NCBI GenBank assembly: GCA_003229495.1
Contig: QIEB01000054.1
Span: 1-6,234, forward strand
DNA: 6,234 bases
From: Flammeovirgaceae bacterium
GTDB taxonomy: Bacteria; Bacteroidota; Bacteroidia; Cytophagales; Cyclobacteriaceae
Direction: 5' to 3'
This document shows positions 6,155-6,234 of the stretch, one piece after another. The notes under the pieces were generated by a model that saw only the letters and a program-made list of their open reading frames with translations, was not told the DNA's origin and did not search any database. The translations under genes and the position numbers were made by a program. Numbering within the stretch: the first letter of the stretch is position 1; each line of letters starts with the position of its first letter.

Positions 6155-6234
6155 ATGGAAGAGTTAAGAAATATTGCCATAATTGCCCACGTCGATCACG
6201 GAAAAACCACGCTGGTGGACCGGTTCATCCAAAC
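6155..6234 (+). CDS. typA: TypA/BipA ribosome-associated GTPase, N-terminal fragment
   Basis: Only 26 codons are visible before the window ends. They begin MEELRNIAIIAHVDHGKTTL and contain the translational GTPase P-loop AHVDHGKT (11-18). NIAIIAHVDHGKTTLVD is the usual TypA/BipA start. LepA typically reads closer to IIAHIDHGKSTLADR, and EF-Tu and IF2 have GHVDHGKT. TypA binds the 70S ribosome and supports ribosome assembly and growth under stress, especially at low temperature. The ATG at 6155 gives the family-length lead before the P-loop, and no Shine-Dalgarno precedes it. The gene is divergent from metG across 84 bp. The switch regions and C-terminal domain that would prove the assignment are outside the window. 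Confidence 0.88.
   Translation, partial: MEELRNIAIIAHVDHGKTTLVDRFIQ

Noticed and set aside
1..6234. A novel defence, mobile or secretion system
   Set aside because: Every long coding frame belongs to a well-known housekeeping or glycosidase family, and no transposase, integrase, CRISPR repeat or toxin-antitoxin pair is present.

Overview
The window is housekeeping DNA from a member of the Bacteroidota, most likely a Cytophagales- or Flavobacteriales-like environmental species; I cannot resolve it further. The clues are the TAnnTTTG-type -7 promoter elements upstream of three genes (TATATTTG, TATCTTTG and TACTTTTG) with no Shine-Dalgarno sequences, a methionyl-tRNA synthetase with the KISTS form of the KMSKS loop and a fused C-terminal tRNA-binding domain, a two-domain Ctc-type bL25, and intergenic DNA built from short 7-8 bp degenerate repeats.

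Layout. Bases 1-1275 (+) are the 3' part of a GH20 beta-N-acetylhexosaminidase gene, which continues off the left edge. Bases 1276-1560 are a palindrome-rich spacer ending in the prs promoter. A same-strand cluster follows: prs (1561-2487, PRPP synthetase), rplY/ctc (2504-3184, ribosomal protein bL25) and pth (3304-3861, peptidyl-tRNA hydrolase). prs and rplY are 16 bp apart and probably co-transcribed. pth follows after a 119-bp repeat-bearing gap and may have a weak promoter of its own. A 172-bp spacer (3862-4033) holding a long imperfect inverted repeat separates pth from the convergent metG (6070-4034, minus strand). metG is divergent from typA/bipA (from 6155, +), which runs off the right edge, and the two share an 84-bp promoter region.

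The genes fit a nucleotide supply and translation theme. Prs makes PRPP for nucleotides, His and Trp; bL25 binds 5S rRNA; Pth recycles peptidyl-tRNA; MetG charges tRNA-Met; TypA is a ribosome-associated GTPase. The hexosaminidase is an unrelated glycan-degrading enzyme next to them.

I found no undescribed multi-gene system here: no mobile element, CRISPR array, phage gene or defence gene. What deserves a second look is non-coding: the nested palindrome upstream of prs, the hairpin-forming repeat tract between pth and metG, the compact divergent metG/typA promoters with a nearly leaderless metG, and a His-to-Leu change in a conserved MetRS motif.
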